From assembly GCF_052115385.1 (NCBI RefSeq), contig NZ_JBFRGP010000002.1, forward strand, positions 62,001-126,000: a stretch of 64,000 nt of DNA. The letters are read 5' to 3'. A program made the position numbers and the translations under genes. The first letter of the stretch is position 1, and each line of letters starts with the position of its first letter. Below, in pieces: positions 34,267 to 45,675 of this stretch. The notes beneath the pieces are model-generated. The model saw only the letters and a program-made list of their open reading frames with translations, was not told the origin of the DNA and ran no database searches. This DNA comes from Dyella_D sp052115385. Its GTDB lineage: Bacteria > Pseudomonadota > Gammaproteobacteria > Xanthomonadales > Rhodanobacteraceae.

Positions 34267-35026
34267 TGACGTCATTCACCTCAGGATGCGCGGGCGCGAA
34301 CTGGCAGGGACGCTGATTTCGCCAGCACCGCGCATGCCTGCGGTGCTGATGGTGCACGGCTGGGGCGGAAGCCAGCGCCAGTACCGCGCGAACGCGCACA
34401 AGGTCGCCGCCCTGGGTTGCGTCTGCCTGACCTTCGACCTGACCGGCCACGTGGCCACCGCCAGCCAGCGCGACACCGTTTCGCGCGAGGAGAACCTGCA
34501 CGACATGCTGGCTGCGTATGACTTTCTCGCTGCGCATCCTCTGGTCGAGCACGATTCGATCGCGGTGGTGGGCAGCAGCTATGGCGGCTATTTAGCCGCG
34601 CTCCTGACCGAGCGTCGACCGGTGCGCTGGCTTGGGTTGCGTGCGCCGGCGATCTACCGCGACGAAGACTGGGCGGTGCCCAAGCGGTTGCTGGCTCGCG
34701 TGCAGGGGTTGGCGGAGTATCGCCGGGAATTGATTGGCGCCGCGGATAATCACGCGTTGCGCGCGTGTTCGCGTTTTACCGGCGATGTGTTGATCGTCGA
34801 GTCCGAGCACGATGAGATCGTGCCGGCGCCGGTGCTGGCCAGTTATCGCAAGGCTTGTGCGCGGACGCATTCGCTTACGTATCGCGTGATTCGTGGTGCG
34901 GACCATAGTCTTGGCGATGAGGCTTCGCGGGAGGCTTATGGTTCGGTGCTGGTGCATTGGCTGGAGGAGATGATGCTGGGCGCAAGGGGGAAGGTGCGCG
35001 CGGCGGGCGCTGAGTTGCATGGGTAG
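34253..35026 (+). CDS. alpha/beta hydrolase
   Basis: 257 residues from GTG 34253, which overlaps the DUF3182 gene. Oxyanion segment MVHGWGGSQRQY, nucleophile elbow VVGSSYGGYLAA (Ser in GSSYG), acid in IVESEHDEIVP and His in GADHSLGDE are all present, so it should be active. There is no signal peptide, so it is cytoplasmic. The overlap with the DUF3182 gene points to a two-gene operon and a joint pathway. Confidence 0.88.
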   Translation: MPVRDDVIHLRMRGRELAGTLISPAPRMPAVLMVHGWGGSQRQYRANAHKVAALGCVCLTFDLTGHVATASQRDTVSREENLHDMLAAYDFLAAHPLVEHDSIAVVGSSYGGYLAALLTERRPVRWLGLRAPAIYRDEDWAVPKRLLARVQGLAEYRRELIGAADNHALRACSRFTGDVLIVESEHDEIVPAPVLASYRKACARTHSLTYRVIRGADHSLGDEASREAYGSVLVHWLEEMMLGARGKVRAAGAELHG

Positions 35027-35693
35027 TTAGACTTGCGCCCATGCTCTTCGTCAGCCACACCATGATGCCGTGTGGATGTCACGCCCTTCGATCGGCGCCG
35101 CTGCGAGGGCAGGACGCGCCGGTCGACGCCAGGGGCAAACTTGTAAGCTATCAGTCGGCGTTGCGAAGCAACAAGTGACGCCGGTCGCGATTGAGCGCGC
35201 TCACGTCTGCCGCTAAAGTCCGATGAGGACAGGCGGCGCGCTCGTTGACGGGAAGTCCACGGCGGTCGCCATCTTCCATTTACAGGGGGCCATCGTCATG
35301 ACCGAGCCGATACTTTAGGCGCGCGACGCTTCGCCATGAGCGAGTTCGCGCGTGCTCGAGGCCATCAATCGTCCCGTTACGGAAAATAGTGTGACGCCCA
35401 TCGCTGCCGAATCGCATGCATCGTCCTGCGATGTCAGACGATGGTTCGCTGCAGCCAGATCCATTGATCCCAGATCCATTGATCTATTAGCCGGCCGCGA
35501 TGGTCCCCCCACGCGTCGAGGCTGAGTTCGTTCCATTTTCCTCATGAGCTGCCGTTACACCTTGCGTTAGTGGCGAAACGTGGCGCTGTCGAGCCCAGCG
35601 TCGCTGCTTCGCACATTTGTTGCTGATGGATTGCCCCCCATCGGATGGCCCCGTATTGCCATCGATATGAAAGTCACTCACGAGGAAGTACTG
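35027..35693. other. gene-free stretch upstream of the first classical autotransporter
   Basis: About 670 bases. It contains a direct repeat CAGATCCATTGATC at 35456-35469 and 35471-35484, one base apart (period 15), which could be a pair of regulator half-sites. The ribosome site GAGGAAG (35682-35688) precedes the autotransporter start. No gene is supported. Confidence 0.45.
35456..35484. repeat. 14-base direct repeat in the autotransporter promoter region
   Basis: Two exact copies of CAGATCCATTGATC separated by one base, about 210 bases upstream of the autotransporter start. Possible regulator binding sites. Confidence 0.5.
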
Positions 35694-38600
35694 ATGAGCA
35701 TGAGAAGGAAAGGCAAGGCCGCCCATTCGCGCGTTGCCCGCAGAGGCGAGGTACTCGCGTATACCAGTTTGGCCATCGCCATGGCCTGTGCCTTGCCCGG
35801 CCATGCAAGGGCCGCCAATTACAGCGTGACCACCGAGGCGCAGCTGATCGCTGCCATCAATGCGGCGAACGCGGATCCTGATGCGAGCGCCACCATCACC
35901 CTCGGCAGCAGCATCACGCGGACTACGAGCACCGCCTTGCCATCGCCGACCAAGCCAATGACGATCGATACCCTGGGTTTCACGCTTACGGGCACGTCAA
36001 ACGCCGGCACCAACAGCTTTTTCGGGACGAGTGCGCCGATAACCCTCGCCGGTAATCTGCTGGGTGGTGCGGATACCGGCTTCGGCGGCGGCCAGGGCTT
36101 TGCGCTCAACAGCACGACGTTACCCTCGTCAGCTATCAACAACGCCCAGATTACGGGTGGTGCGGGCCGCAGTGCCGGCGGTCGCGGAGGCAGCGGCGCA
36201 TTGCTGACCTTGGCGACATTCGTCAACACCGCCACCGGTGTACTTACCGGTGGCGCAAGTACCGGCGCGAACAGTGGCGGCAGCGGCGTGACGATGTCGC
36301 GCAGCACCATCCTGACTAACTACGGCACGATCGCGGGCGGCACATCCCAGGCGTCCACGGGTGGCGTTGGCGTGCAGTACGGTGGACCTACCGCCGACGT
36401 GACGCTGACGAACTATGGGTTGATCAAGGGTGGAGAGTCGCTGGGCGGTGCGACAGGCGGCAATGGTATTTCCACTGTCGGCTCCGGATCGATCACCAAC
36501 GAGGGCACCATCGTCGGTGGTACGGGCAGGGAGGCCATCGCCGGCAGGGGAAACATTGTCCTCGTCAACAGCGGCGTCATCCAGGCCGGTACTGGAGCCA
36601 ATGCCATCGTCATGACGCCCAGTACCGCCTCCCTCAGCTTGGAGTTGCGCGCCGGCTCCACCATCTTCGGCAACGTTGTCGCCAGCACGGGCACGAACGA
36701 TATCCTGCGGCTCGGCGGTGCCACCGATGCGGCCTTCGACGTTTCCTCGATCGACCCCACTGCGCAATACCAGGGCTTCGATGCCTTCCAGAAGACCGGC
36801 ACAAGCACCTGGACCCTCACCGGTACCGGCACCACCGCCACACCCTGGAACATCCAGCAGGGCACGCTGCAGGTCGGCAATGGCGGAACCACCGGCAGCT
36901 TTATCGGCGACGTGACGAACGACGGCACGCTGGCGTTCAACCGCAGCGATGCGTTCACCTTCGGCAACCTCATCAGTGGCAGCGGCTCCGTCAGCCAGGT
37001 GGGCAGCGGGATCACGACGCTCACCGGCGCCAACACTTACACGGGCGGCACCGCGATCACGGCGGGCACCTTGCGCGTGGGCAGCGATGCCAATCTCGGC
37101 GATGCCGCGGGCGGACTGAGCTTCGCCGGCGGCACGCTCAACACCAGTGCGGATATCACCTCGGCGCGCACGGTGGCCTTGAACGGCACCGGCGGTTTCC
37201 TGACCGATGCCGGCACCACGTTGAATCTGGGGGGCGTCATCAGCGGCGCCGGCAGCCTGTCCAAGAGCGGCGACGGCACGTTGGTGCTGACCGGCACCAA
37301 TACCTATGCCGGCGGCACGCTCATCAACGGCGGCGAATTGCGCGTCGCGAGCGATGCCAATCTCGGCGCGGCCGCGGGCGGCCTCGGTATCTCGGGCGGC
37401 ACCTTGCACACCACCGCCAACATCGCCAGCACACGCGCCGTGCTGTTGAACGGCGCGGGCACGCTGCTCACCGATGCGGGCACGACGCTGACGCTCAATG
37501 ACACCGTGACCGGCGTCGGCAGCCTGACCAAGGCCGGCGATGGCACGTTGCTGCTGGCCAATGACAATGCCTACCAGGGTGGCACCGCGATCAGCGGCGG
37601 CAAGCTCCAGTTAGGTAACGGCGGTACCCACGGCGACCTCGCCGGCAATGTCGCCAACAGCGGCACGCTGGTGTTCAACCGCTCGGACAGCCTCAGCTTC
37701 GCCGGCACCATTTCCGGCAACGGCGCGGTGACGCAGGCCGGCACCGGCACGACCATCTTCAGCAGCGCGCACACCTACACCGGCGCCACCACCATCGATG
37801 CTGGCCGCCTGGCAATCAATGGCTCGATCACCAGTCCGGTCACGGTCAATGCCGCCGGTACACTCGGCGGTACCGGCACCATCTTCGGCAACGTGACCAA
37901 TGCAGGCACTGTGGCGCCAGGCAATTCCATCGGTACGCTGACGATCGCAGGCAACTACATCGGCCAGGGCGGCAGCCTGCAGATGGAGACGACGCTCGGT
38001 GGCGACAGCTCGCCTTCGGATCGCCTGATGGTGATGGGCGATACCTCCGGCACCACGCACGTCAAAGTGGTCAACGTGGGCGGACTGGGCGCGCAGACCG
38101 TCGAAGGCATCAAACTGGTTGACGTGCGGGGCGCTTCCAACGGCAACTTCGATCTGATCGGTGACTACGTGTTCCAGGGTCAGCAGGCGGCGGTCGCCGG
38201 CGCTTATGCCTACCGGCTGTACAAGGGCGGCGTCAGCACGCCCAACGATGGCGGCTGGTATCTGCGTTCGGACTCGACCCAGCCGACGCCTCCGACCAAC
38301 CCGCCTCCGACCGTTCCGCCCCCGCTCTACGCCCCCAGCGTGCCGATCTACGAGGCTTATGCGGGCGTGCTGCGTCGCCTCAACGATGCGGGCACCTTGC
38401 AGCAGCGCATCGGCGGCCAGGACCTGGCCAGCGACACGTCCGCGCGCAGCACGGGTGCGGAGAACGCGCGCAACACCGCCACCTGGGTGCGGGTGTATGG
38501 CGACCATGCCGACCTGGCGCCGCAGACCTCCACCACCGGCACGCACTACGATGCCAGCACGCGGCGGTTGCAGGCCGGCATCGATGGCCTGGTGCGCGAG

Positions 38601-39311
38601 AGCGAGGCCGGCGTGCTGATCGCCGGCGCTACGCTGCAATATGGCAAGGTCAACTCCAACGTGTCCTCGTTCTATGGCCTGGGCCGGATCGAGAGCACGG
38701 CCTACGGCATCGGCGGCACGCTCACCTGGTACGGCCGCGGCGGTTTGTACGTCGATGCGCAGGCGCAGTGGAACCGCTACGACACCGACCTGACTTCGCG
38801 CACGCTGGGCCGGGAGCTGGTCAACGGCAACAAGGGTTCGGGCTACAACGCGGGTGTCGAAGTCGGCCAGAAGTTCGCGCTCAGCGAGCGCTGGTCGCTG
38901 ATTCCGCAGGGGCAGCTGACCTATGCATCGGTGGACTTCAATCGCTTCACCGATGCCTACGGCGCCTCCGTGCGCAGCCGCGACGGCGGCAGCCTGGTGG
39001 GACGGGCGGGCCTGGCGGTGGACCATGAGCACAGCTGGCGCAGCGATGCCGGCGGCGCCAGTCGCGCGCATGTCTACGGTATCGCCAACCTCTACTACGA
39101 CGTTCTGCACAAGACCAGGGCGGGCGTGGCGGATCTCAGCGTTGACAGCAGGGATGCGCCGCTGTGGGGCGGGCTGGGCGTAGGCGGCTCTCTGGCGTGG
39201 AAGGACGGGCGCTATCAGCTCTACGGCGAAGCGCTGGCACAGACCAGCTTGCAGCACGATGGCGACAGCAATTCGTACAGCGTGCGGGTCGGGTTCCGCA
39301 TAAGCTGGTAA
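35694..39311 (+). CDS. classical (type Va) autotransporter, AIDA-like
   Basis: 1205 residues from ATG 35694. A long signal sequence with a charged N-region (RRKGKAAHSRVARRGEVL) and hydrophobic core (SLAIAMACALPGHARA) precedes a Gly/Thr/Ser-rich passenger. Passenger-associated repeats of the form G-T-x-T-Y-x-G-G-T-x-I recur at about 440-760 (NTYTGGTAITAGTLRVG and NTYAGGTLINGGELRVA). A Pro-rich linker (TPPTNPPPTVPPP) leads to a 280-residue beta-barrel that ends SVRVGFRISW. No protease or lipase site is visible in the passenger, so it is probably adhesive. Repeats in the passenger DNA may recombine. Confidence 0.92.
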   Translation: MSMRRKGKAAHSRVARRGEVLAYTSLAIAMACALPGHARAANYSVTTEAQLIAAINAANADPDASATITLGSSITRTTSTALPSPTKPMTIDTLGFTLTGTSNAGTNSFFGTSAPITLAGNLLGGADTGFGGGQGFALNSTTLPSSAINNAQITGGAGRSAGGRGGSGALLTLATFVNTATGVLTGGASTGANSGGSGVTMSRSTILTNYGTIAGGTSQASTGGVGVQYGGPTADVTLTNYGLIKGGESLGGATGGNGISTVGSGSITNEGTIVGGTGREAIAGRGNIVLVNSGVIQAGTGANAIVMTPSTASLSLELRAGSTIFGNVVASTGTNDILRLGGATDAAFDVSSIDPTAQYQGFDAFQKTGTSTWTLTGTGTTATPWNIQQGTLQVGNGGTTGSFIGDVTNDGTLAFNRSDAFTFGNLISGSGSVSQVGSGITTLTGANTYTGGTAITAGTLRVGSDANLGDAAGGLSFAGGTLNTSADITSARTVALNGTGGFLTDAGTTLNLGGVISGAGSLSKSGDGTLVLTGTNTYAGGTLINGGELRVASDANLGAAAGGLGISGGTLHTTANIASTRAVLLNGAGTLLTDAGTTLTLNDTVTGVGSLTKAGDGTLLLANDNAYQGGTAISGGKLQLGNGGTHGDLAGNVANSGTLVFNRSDSLSFAGTISGNGAVTQAGTGTTIFSSAHTYTGATTIDAGRLAINGSITSPVTVNAAGTLGGTGTIFGNVTNAGTVAPGNSIGTLTIAGNYIGQGGSLQMETTLGGDSSPSDRLMVMGDTSGTTHVKVVNVGGLGAQTVEGIKLVDVRGASNGNFDLIGDYVFQGQQAAVAGAYAYRLYKGGVSTPNDGGWYLRSDSTQPTPPTNPPPTVPPPLYAPSVPIYEAYAGVLRRLNDAGTLQQRIGGQDLASDTSARSTGAENARNTATWVRVYGDHADLAPQTSTTGTHYDASTRRLQAGIDGLVRESEAGVLIAGATLQYGKVNSNVSSFYGLGRIESTAYGIGGTLTWYGRGGLYVDAQAQWNRYDTDLTSRTLGRELVNGNKGSGYNAGVEVGQKFALSERWSLIPQGQLTYASVDFNRFTDAYGASVRSRDGGSLVGRAGLAVDHEHSWRSDAGGASRAHVYGIANLYYDVLHKTRAGVADLSVDSRDAPLWGGLGVGGSLAWKDGRYQLYGEALAQTSLQHDGDSNSYSVRVGFRISW

Positions 39312-39320
39312 ACGATCATT

Positions 39321-39352
39321 CGTTGGGTCGCGCGAATAAGCGCGACCCAACG
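39321..39352 (+). terminator. hairpin after the autotransporter gene
   Basis: A perfect 12-bp stem (39321-39332 CGTTGGGTCGCG with 39341-39352), 8-base loop, no T-run. It is a likely transcript end or 3' stabilising structure rather than a classic terminator. Confidence 0.55.
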
Positions 39353-39831
39353 GAGACCGCTCATATCAAGACACCTTGTCATGAGGGACGGGTGCGTCGA
39401 CCGATTGAAACCGCCCCAGCAAAGAAAAGTGACTCGGGCGCCGGCAGGCGTCCGAAACGCCCGCTGCGTAAACGGCCCGGTCGCGACAGCGCCACGACCG
39501 AGCGCGACCAAAACTGGATTGCGGCCTACGCCGGAATGACGAGCAGTAGCGGCCCACGCCGCAACAACGAGCAAAGCTGACTCCGTCCGCCACCAAAATA
39601 ACAACAACCGGCTACAGCCAAAAACATGAACGCCCCCCGTGCTGTGGAAGAGTCTGTTGACCCCCCGCACGCATCGCTTTTAACGGCGGATACGCAACAT
39701 GCAACCCCACCCATCGCGAACGCGACAACACTCCAGCCAACAAATCGCGGCAGCCCGCGACTCCGCGCGAACACAGCGCAGACCGTCGCGGCGCGCAAAC
39801 CGATCCGTTCCACGACGACAAGAGGCAACCC
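39353..39831. other. gene-free stretch with a fragment of repeat family C
   Basis: About 480 bases. A short inverted piece of repeat family C (GCGGCCTACGCCGGAATGAC, 39521-39540) is present. Open frames here are not convincing. Confidence 0.45.
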
Positions 39832-40080
39832 ATGAAACGCTTCAGTGCATACGCGACCACCGCTCTAGGCATCGCCCTGCTGGCCACGGCCGGCTGCTCC
39901 GGCCACAACGACAACGACCAGGCCGCGCAACCGGGCGCATCCACGCCGGCCACGGCCGCCAGCACGCCGGTATCCCCGCCGCCGCCCGCCATGTCGCCGA
40001 CCAGCTCCACGCTGCCGCCGGCATCCAACGCTTCGTCGCCGACCCGGTCGCCGGCCCCGGCCAGCACCGCGGCGCATTGA
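39832..40080 (+). CDS. small Pro/Ala/Ser-rich lipoprotein
   Basis: 82 residues. A lipoprotein signal ends LLATAGC (Cys20 would be lipidated). The rest is low-complexity Pro, Ala, Ser and Thr (STPVSPPPPAMSPTSS), without a folded domain. It may be an envelope spacer or a wall-spanning peptide. The start ATG 39832 is preceded only by a weak ribosome site (AGGCAAC). Confidence 0.6.
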   Translation: MKRFSAYATTALGIALLATAGCSGHNDNDQAAQPGASTPATAASTPVSPPPPAMSPTSSTLPPASNASSPTRSPAPASTAAH

Positions 40081-40109
40081 CCTGAAGCCGGCGCGGCGGG
40101 ACTTCCTGC

Positions 40110-40412
40110 ATGAAATTTTTGCTGGCTATGCACGACACCGGTATCCAAGCGTCCCGTCGCGCGGCAACCACGCGATACGCGCCCTCGGCCTGTTCAAGGG
40201 CCGTCGGCGCGGCGCCGGGCGAAGTACCGGCGCCGACGCCTGATCCGGTGAAGCCACCGGGCCCGCCGCCGAGCGCGCCGCCACCGCCCGATGCGCCGGA
40301 GATTCCACCCTTGCCGGAGCCGCCCGCGCCACCGGTCACCGATCCGGACCTGCCGGCGCCGGTGATCGATCCGGTGCCGCCGCCGGACCAGCGTCCGCGG
40401 GCGCTGCTCTAA
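40110..40412 (+). CDS. Pro-rich hypothetical protein
   Basis: 100 residues; the C-terminal 65 are Pro, Ala and Asp (PPPSAPPPPDAPEIPPLPEPP). The N-terminal 30 residues look non-descript and the true start may be downstream, for example an alternative codon near 40200. The ending IDPVPPPDQRP resembles small Pro-rich proteins in related genomes. High-GC composition can create such frames by chance, so the call is weak. Confidence 0.4.
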   Translation: MKFLLAMHDTGIQASRRAATTRYAPSACSRAVGAAPGEVPAPTPDPVKPPGPPPSAPPPPDAPEIPPLPEPPAPPVTDPDLPAPVIDPVPPPDQRPRALL

Positions 40413-40438
40413 ATAGCGAGCGTTTCTAAGCGTGTGCC

Positions 40439-42856
<2,418 letters not shown>

Positions 42857-42880
42857 CGTGCGTCCTCGATGCATCAACGC

Positions 42881-42964
42881 GTAGGTTGGGGTGAGCGCGG
42901 CGAACCCCAACAGGCTTCGCACCGCGCCGCCATGTTGGGGTTCGCTGCGCTCACCCCAACCTAC
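42881..42964. repeat. REP-like palindromic intergenic repeat, copy 5
   Basis: Perfect outer arms (GTAGGTTGGGGTGAGC and complement). It lies between the UvrA2 gene and the VOC gene, both on the minus strand. Frames such as GFAALTPTYA are translations of this repeat. Confidence 0.9.
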
Positions 42965-42982
42965 GCCGTGCTTTCTGTGGCT

Positions 42983-43393
42983 TTAACGCAGCTGCTGAAT
43001 TCGCAACATGTTTCCGGCCGGATCGCGCACCGCGCAATCGCGCACGCCATACGGTTGGTCGGTCGGTTCCTGCACGATATCCGCATCGCGCGCCTGCAGC
43101 TTCTCGAACGCGCCGGCGAGGTCGTGCGTGGCCAGCAGGACGATGCCGAAGGTGCCCTTGGCCATCATCTCGGCGATGGTGCGGCGCTCGTCGTCGGTGA
43201 TGCCGGGGCTGGCGTCCGGCGGGTACAGCACGATGTTGATGGCGGGCTGGCCGGCGGGGCCGACGGTGATCCAGCGCTTGCCGCCGTAGCCGACGTCGTT
43301 GCGCACTTCGAAGCCGAGCGTGTCGCGGTAGAAGGCGAGGGCGGCGTCGGGGTCGTTCTGGGGGAGGAAGCTGGAATGGATGGTGATGTCCAT
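42983..43393 (-). CDS. VOC (glyoxalase-like) family protein
   Basis: 136 residues from the ATG at 43393. Pattern of a VOC protein: MDITIHSSFLPQNDPDAALAFYRDTLGFEVRNDVG, then WITVGP, a second motif VQEPTDQPYGVRDCAVRDPAGNMLRI. The enzymatic or binding role is unknown; metal ligands would include His and Glu, but only some are visible. It starts 44 bases after the AraC gene on the same strand, so the two form an operon. Confidence 0.88.
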   Translation of the reverse strand: MDITIHSSFLPQNDPDAALAFYRDTLGFEVRNDVGYGGKRWITVGPAGQPAINIVLYPPDASPGITDDERRTIAEMMAKGTFGIVLLATHDLAGAFEKLQARDADIVQEPTDQPYGVRDCAVRDPAGNMLRIQQLR

Positions 43394-43437
43394 GGCGTCG
43401 GTCTCAGGTGGGTTGGCGTGGGGTGGGTCCACGGCGA

Positions 43438-43911
43438 TCAATCTACCTGCGGCTCTGTTTCCGGCGCTTCTCGATTCCTGATCGGTCGCGTGACCTGCCT
43501 GGCCACGCAGGAGGGCAGGCCGGTGGTGATCTCTGCTTGTTGCTTGCGGTAGGCGCCGGGGGACATGCCGACGAGTTCGGTGAAGCGGGTGCTGAAGGTG
43601 CCCAGGGAGGCGCAGCCGACTTCGAGGCAGACGTCGGTGACGGCGAGGTCGCCGCGGCGCAGCAGGGACATGGCGCGTTCGATGCGGCGCGTCATCAGGT
43701 AGGAGTAGGGGGATTCGCCGTAGGCGAGGCGGAACTGGCGGCTGAGGTGGCCGGCGGACATGCCGATGTCGGTGGCCAGGGTTTCTACGTTGAGTGGTTG
43801 GGCGTATTCGCGGTCGATGCGGTCACGGACGCGGCGCAGGCGGGTGAGGTCTCGCAGGTGGGTGGATGGGGTGGGTTTGTCGCTCACCGCTGGGATCGTG
43901 TCATGCGCCAC
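43438..43911 (-). CDS. short AraC-type regulator (DNA-binding domain only)
   Basis: 157 residues from GTG 43911 (or 149 from GTG 43887). The double helix-turn-helix is present: LNVETLATDIGMSAGHLSRQFRLAYGESPYSYLMTRRIERAMSLL, then AVTDVCLEVGCASLGTFSTRFTELVGMSPGAYR. No N-terminal sensor domain. The upstream open frame runs through a dispersed repeat and is not coding. It is the first gene of a pair with the VOC protein and probably regulates it. Confidence 0.85.
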   Translation of the reverse strand: MAHDTIPAVSDKPTPSTHLRDLTRLRRVRDRIDREYAQPLNVETLATDIGMSAGHLSRQFRLAYGESPYSYLMTRRIERAMSLLRRGDLAVTDVCLEVGCASLGTFSTRFTELVGMSPGAYRKQQAEITTGLPSCVARQVTRPIRNREAPETEPQVD

Positions 43912-43962
43912 TGGGTGGCTCAAGTGTTTGGCTCGCCCTTGTGCGTGACCGGAGCCCGCCTT

Positions 43963-44348
43963 GCTCGTCATTCCGGCGCAGGCCGGACGAGCGCGTAGCG
44001 CGAAGAACGCCCGCAGGGCGGCCCCGAAGGGGTGAGCGAAGCGAATCATCCAGTAGCGGTCGCGTTTGATTGTCGCGTTGACGCACCTGTGTCTCGCCTT
44101 CGGCGAGTGTTTCGCCCCGCTGCCGCGGGGCGACTTACTTTCTCTTGCTTGCCCAAGAGAACGCAAGCAAAGAGAAGGGCACCCTGCTTGGCGCCCTCCG
44201 GTGGCTACGCCACCGGAGGGTCCGTGAGGGCTGGCCGGGCTTTTTGACAGGGCATCCTGCCCTGGCAAAAAGGCGAGGACATCCATGTCCTCGCCCCCTT
44301 CGGGGCCTTTTCGTCCAGCCCTCACCGCCGGCGCCAAGGGGACCCGGA
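43963..44348. repeat. dispersed repeat of family C, long copy
   Basis: Same beginning and end as the copy at 25066-25299, but with an additional segment of about 170 bases. The extra segment contains the inverted pairs GCGCCCTCCGGTGGC with GCCACCGGAGGG and AGGGCATCCTGCCCT. It runs directly into the 13-bp tandem repeat. Two copies plus a fragment in one window suggest a common family in this genome. Confidence 0.8.
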
Positions 44349-44475
44349 GATCAAGAGCCAAGATCAAGAGCCAAGATCAAGAGCCAAGATCAAGAGCCAA
44401 GATCAAGAGCCAAGATCAAGAGCCAAGATCAAGAGCCAAGATCAAGAGCCAAGATCAAGAGCCAAGATCAAGAGC
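44349..44475. repeat. 13-bp tandem repeat, about 9.8 copies
   Basis: Unit GATCAAGAGCCAA, nine complete copies plus ten bases, exactly in register. At the homologous place in the 25-kb copy the sequence is GATCAAAAGC without expansion, so it grew here. 13 is not a multiple of 3, so copy changes would shift any frame; no real gene crosses it. Confidence 0.95.
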
Positions 44476-44837
44476 GCGCGAGCGGAACGCGCGGCTGCGC
44501 CGCTTGCTCGTGGCTTTTGGTGAGGGCGTCGCGGACTTCCTTGTCGCGTGCACAACCGACACGCTACTCAACACCCCACGCCACTGGCCCGCCCTGACCC
44601 ACCCAGGGCCCCAAATCACCTTCCGCTTCATTCGCGAATACGGATACTGGCCTCATTCCGTGATCGGGCGCACGCATGCATTGAGGTGTCCGCACGGTTC
44701 GATGCGATGTCTCGCACGCCATGGTTGGCAAGCTTTCGAGTCGGCAGCTGCGATCATCGTCACCCATGCGCCTCCCTGTGTTGTCCTTGCCGGGCGCGAG
44801 GCGTGCTGTTGTCTCCTTCTTCGTTCGTCTGGCCGTC
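44476..44837. other. gene-free stretch upstream of the esterase-like gene
   Basis: About 360 bases after the tandem repeat. GC drops around 44570-44660. No gene, terminator or clear promoter is recognised. An in-frame extension of the esterase-like gene up to 44721 lacks a ribosome site. Confidence 0.4.
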
Positions 44838-45611
44838 ATGTCACGTCATACTTCTCTGCTTGCGCGGGAACGGATCCCGCAGCCCCGTGACCAGGGATTG
44901 GAATGGATCGACGATCCGCGTTTCGCATTTCCCTTCCTGTTGCGCAAGGGCGGCTACGGTTATGTCGCTTCGCTGCTCGTGCTGTTGCATGAGGGCGGTG
45001 AATGCGAAACGCAGTTCGCTGCCGTGGCGGAAAGAATCGCCGATGGCGTGGCGGTGGTGATGCCGCGGGCTTGCGTGCCGTTGCGGCGCGGGGCGTTTGC
45101 GTGGGATCTGGCGGCGCTGGAGGCATCCGATGGCCCGGCGATGAGTCCGGCGTTTCGTTCCAGTCTCGAAGGCATGCTCGGCTTTGTCGGCATGTTGCAG
45201 GCGTGGCTGGGTGTCGATGCGGCGCGCACGGCGGTCGCGGGCTTCGGGCAGGGTGGCTTGCTGGCGGCGTCGATGGCGCTGGATGCGGCGCGGCCTGCGC
45301 ACGGGCTCGGTTTGCTCGGCGGTCGTTTGCCGCTGGCGGGAGAAGTGCTGGCGATGGATGCTCAGCACGACCATCTGCATGCTTTTGTCGGGCATGGCGT
45401 GCTGGACGAGCAGATGCCGCTGCAGCACGCCGAGCATACGGCCGTGCAGTTAGCGCGGCACGGCAGCGCTTGCCGGCAGCGGCGTTATCTGGCCAAGCAT
45501 GAGTTGACGCCGCAGATGCGCAACGACTTCGTGGCGTGGTTCAACACATCGTGGCTGGACCGCACCGTGCTGGCTTCGCCGCTGAAGGGCGATACGCGCT
45601 TCTGGGGTTGA
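44838..45611 (+). CDS. phospholipase/carboxylesterase-like protein without the serine nucleophile
   Basis: 257 residues from ATG 44838. Fold and order of motifs match the carboxylesterase/phospholipase family: LVLLHEGGECETQFAAVAERI, VAVVMPRA, then the elbow AVAGFGQGGLLAASMAL. The elbow normally reads GFSQGG, and here Gly137 (GGG 45246-45248) takes the serine position. The acid (GHGVLDEQMPL) and a His (AKHELTPQMRNDFVAWF) are kept. It is therefore probably a non-catalytic binder or a changed enzyme. A strong terminator follows. It is convergent with an AraC-type regulator. Confidence 0.75.
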   Translation: MSRHTSLLARERIPQPRDQGLEWIDDPRFAFPFLLRKGGYGYVASLLVLLHEGGECETQFAAVAERIADGVAVVMPRACVPLRRGAFAWDLAALEASDGPAMSPAFRSSLEGMLGFVGMLQAWLGVDAARTAVAGFGQGGLLAASMALDAARPAHGLGLLGGRLPLAGEVLAMDAQHDHLHAFVGHGVLDEQMPLQHAEHTAVQLARHGSACRQRRYLAKHELTPQMRNDFVAWFNTSWLDRTVLASPLKGDTRFWG

Positions 45612-45629
45612 TCCGATCTGGCATTCGAA

Positions 45630-45675
45630 GCCTCGCTGCGCATCGCTATGGGCGATGCGTAGCGAGGCTTTTTTT
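45630..45675 (+). terminator. Rho-independent terminator (esterase-like gene)
   Basis: GCCTCGCTGCGCATCG pairs with CGATGCGTAGCGAGGC (one internal mismatch), loop CTATGGG, followed by seven T (45669-45675). It overlaps the end of the convergent AraC gene by two bases. Confidence 0.92.

Noticed and set aside
42857..42922. A longer N-terminus for the UvrA2 protein starting in the palindromic repeat
   Set aside because: The extension (LLGFAALTPTYA) is a translation of the repeat and recurs at other repeat copies.
43912..44367. A 150-residue N-terminal extension of the AraC-type regulator
   Set aside because: It is a translation of the family C repeat, not of a sensor domain.
44145..44890. Frames through the 13-bp tandem repeat giving KIKSQDQEPRSRA-type proteins
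   Set aside because: All three frames give similar repeats, as expected for a 13-bp unit, and the flanks are a dispersed non-coding repeat.
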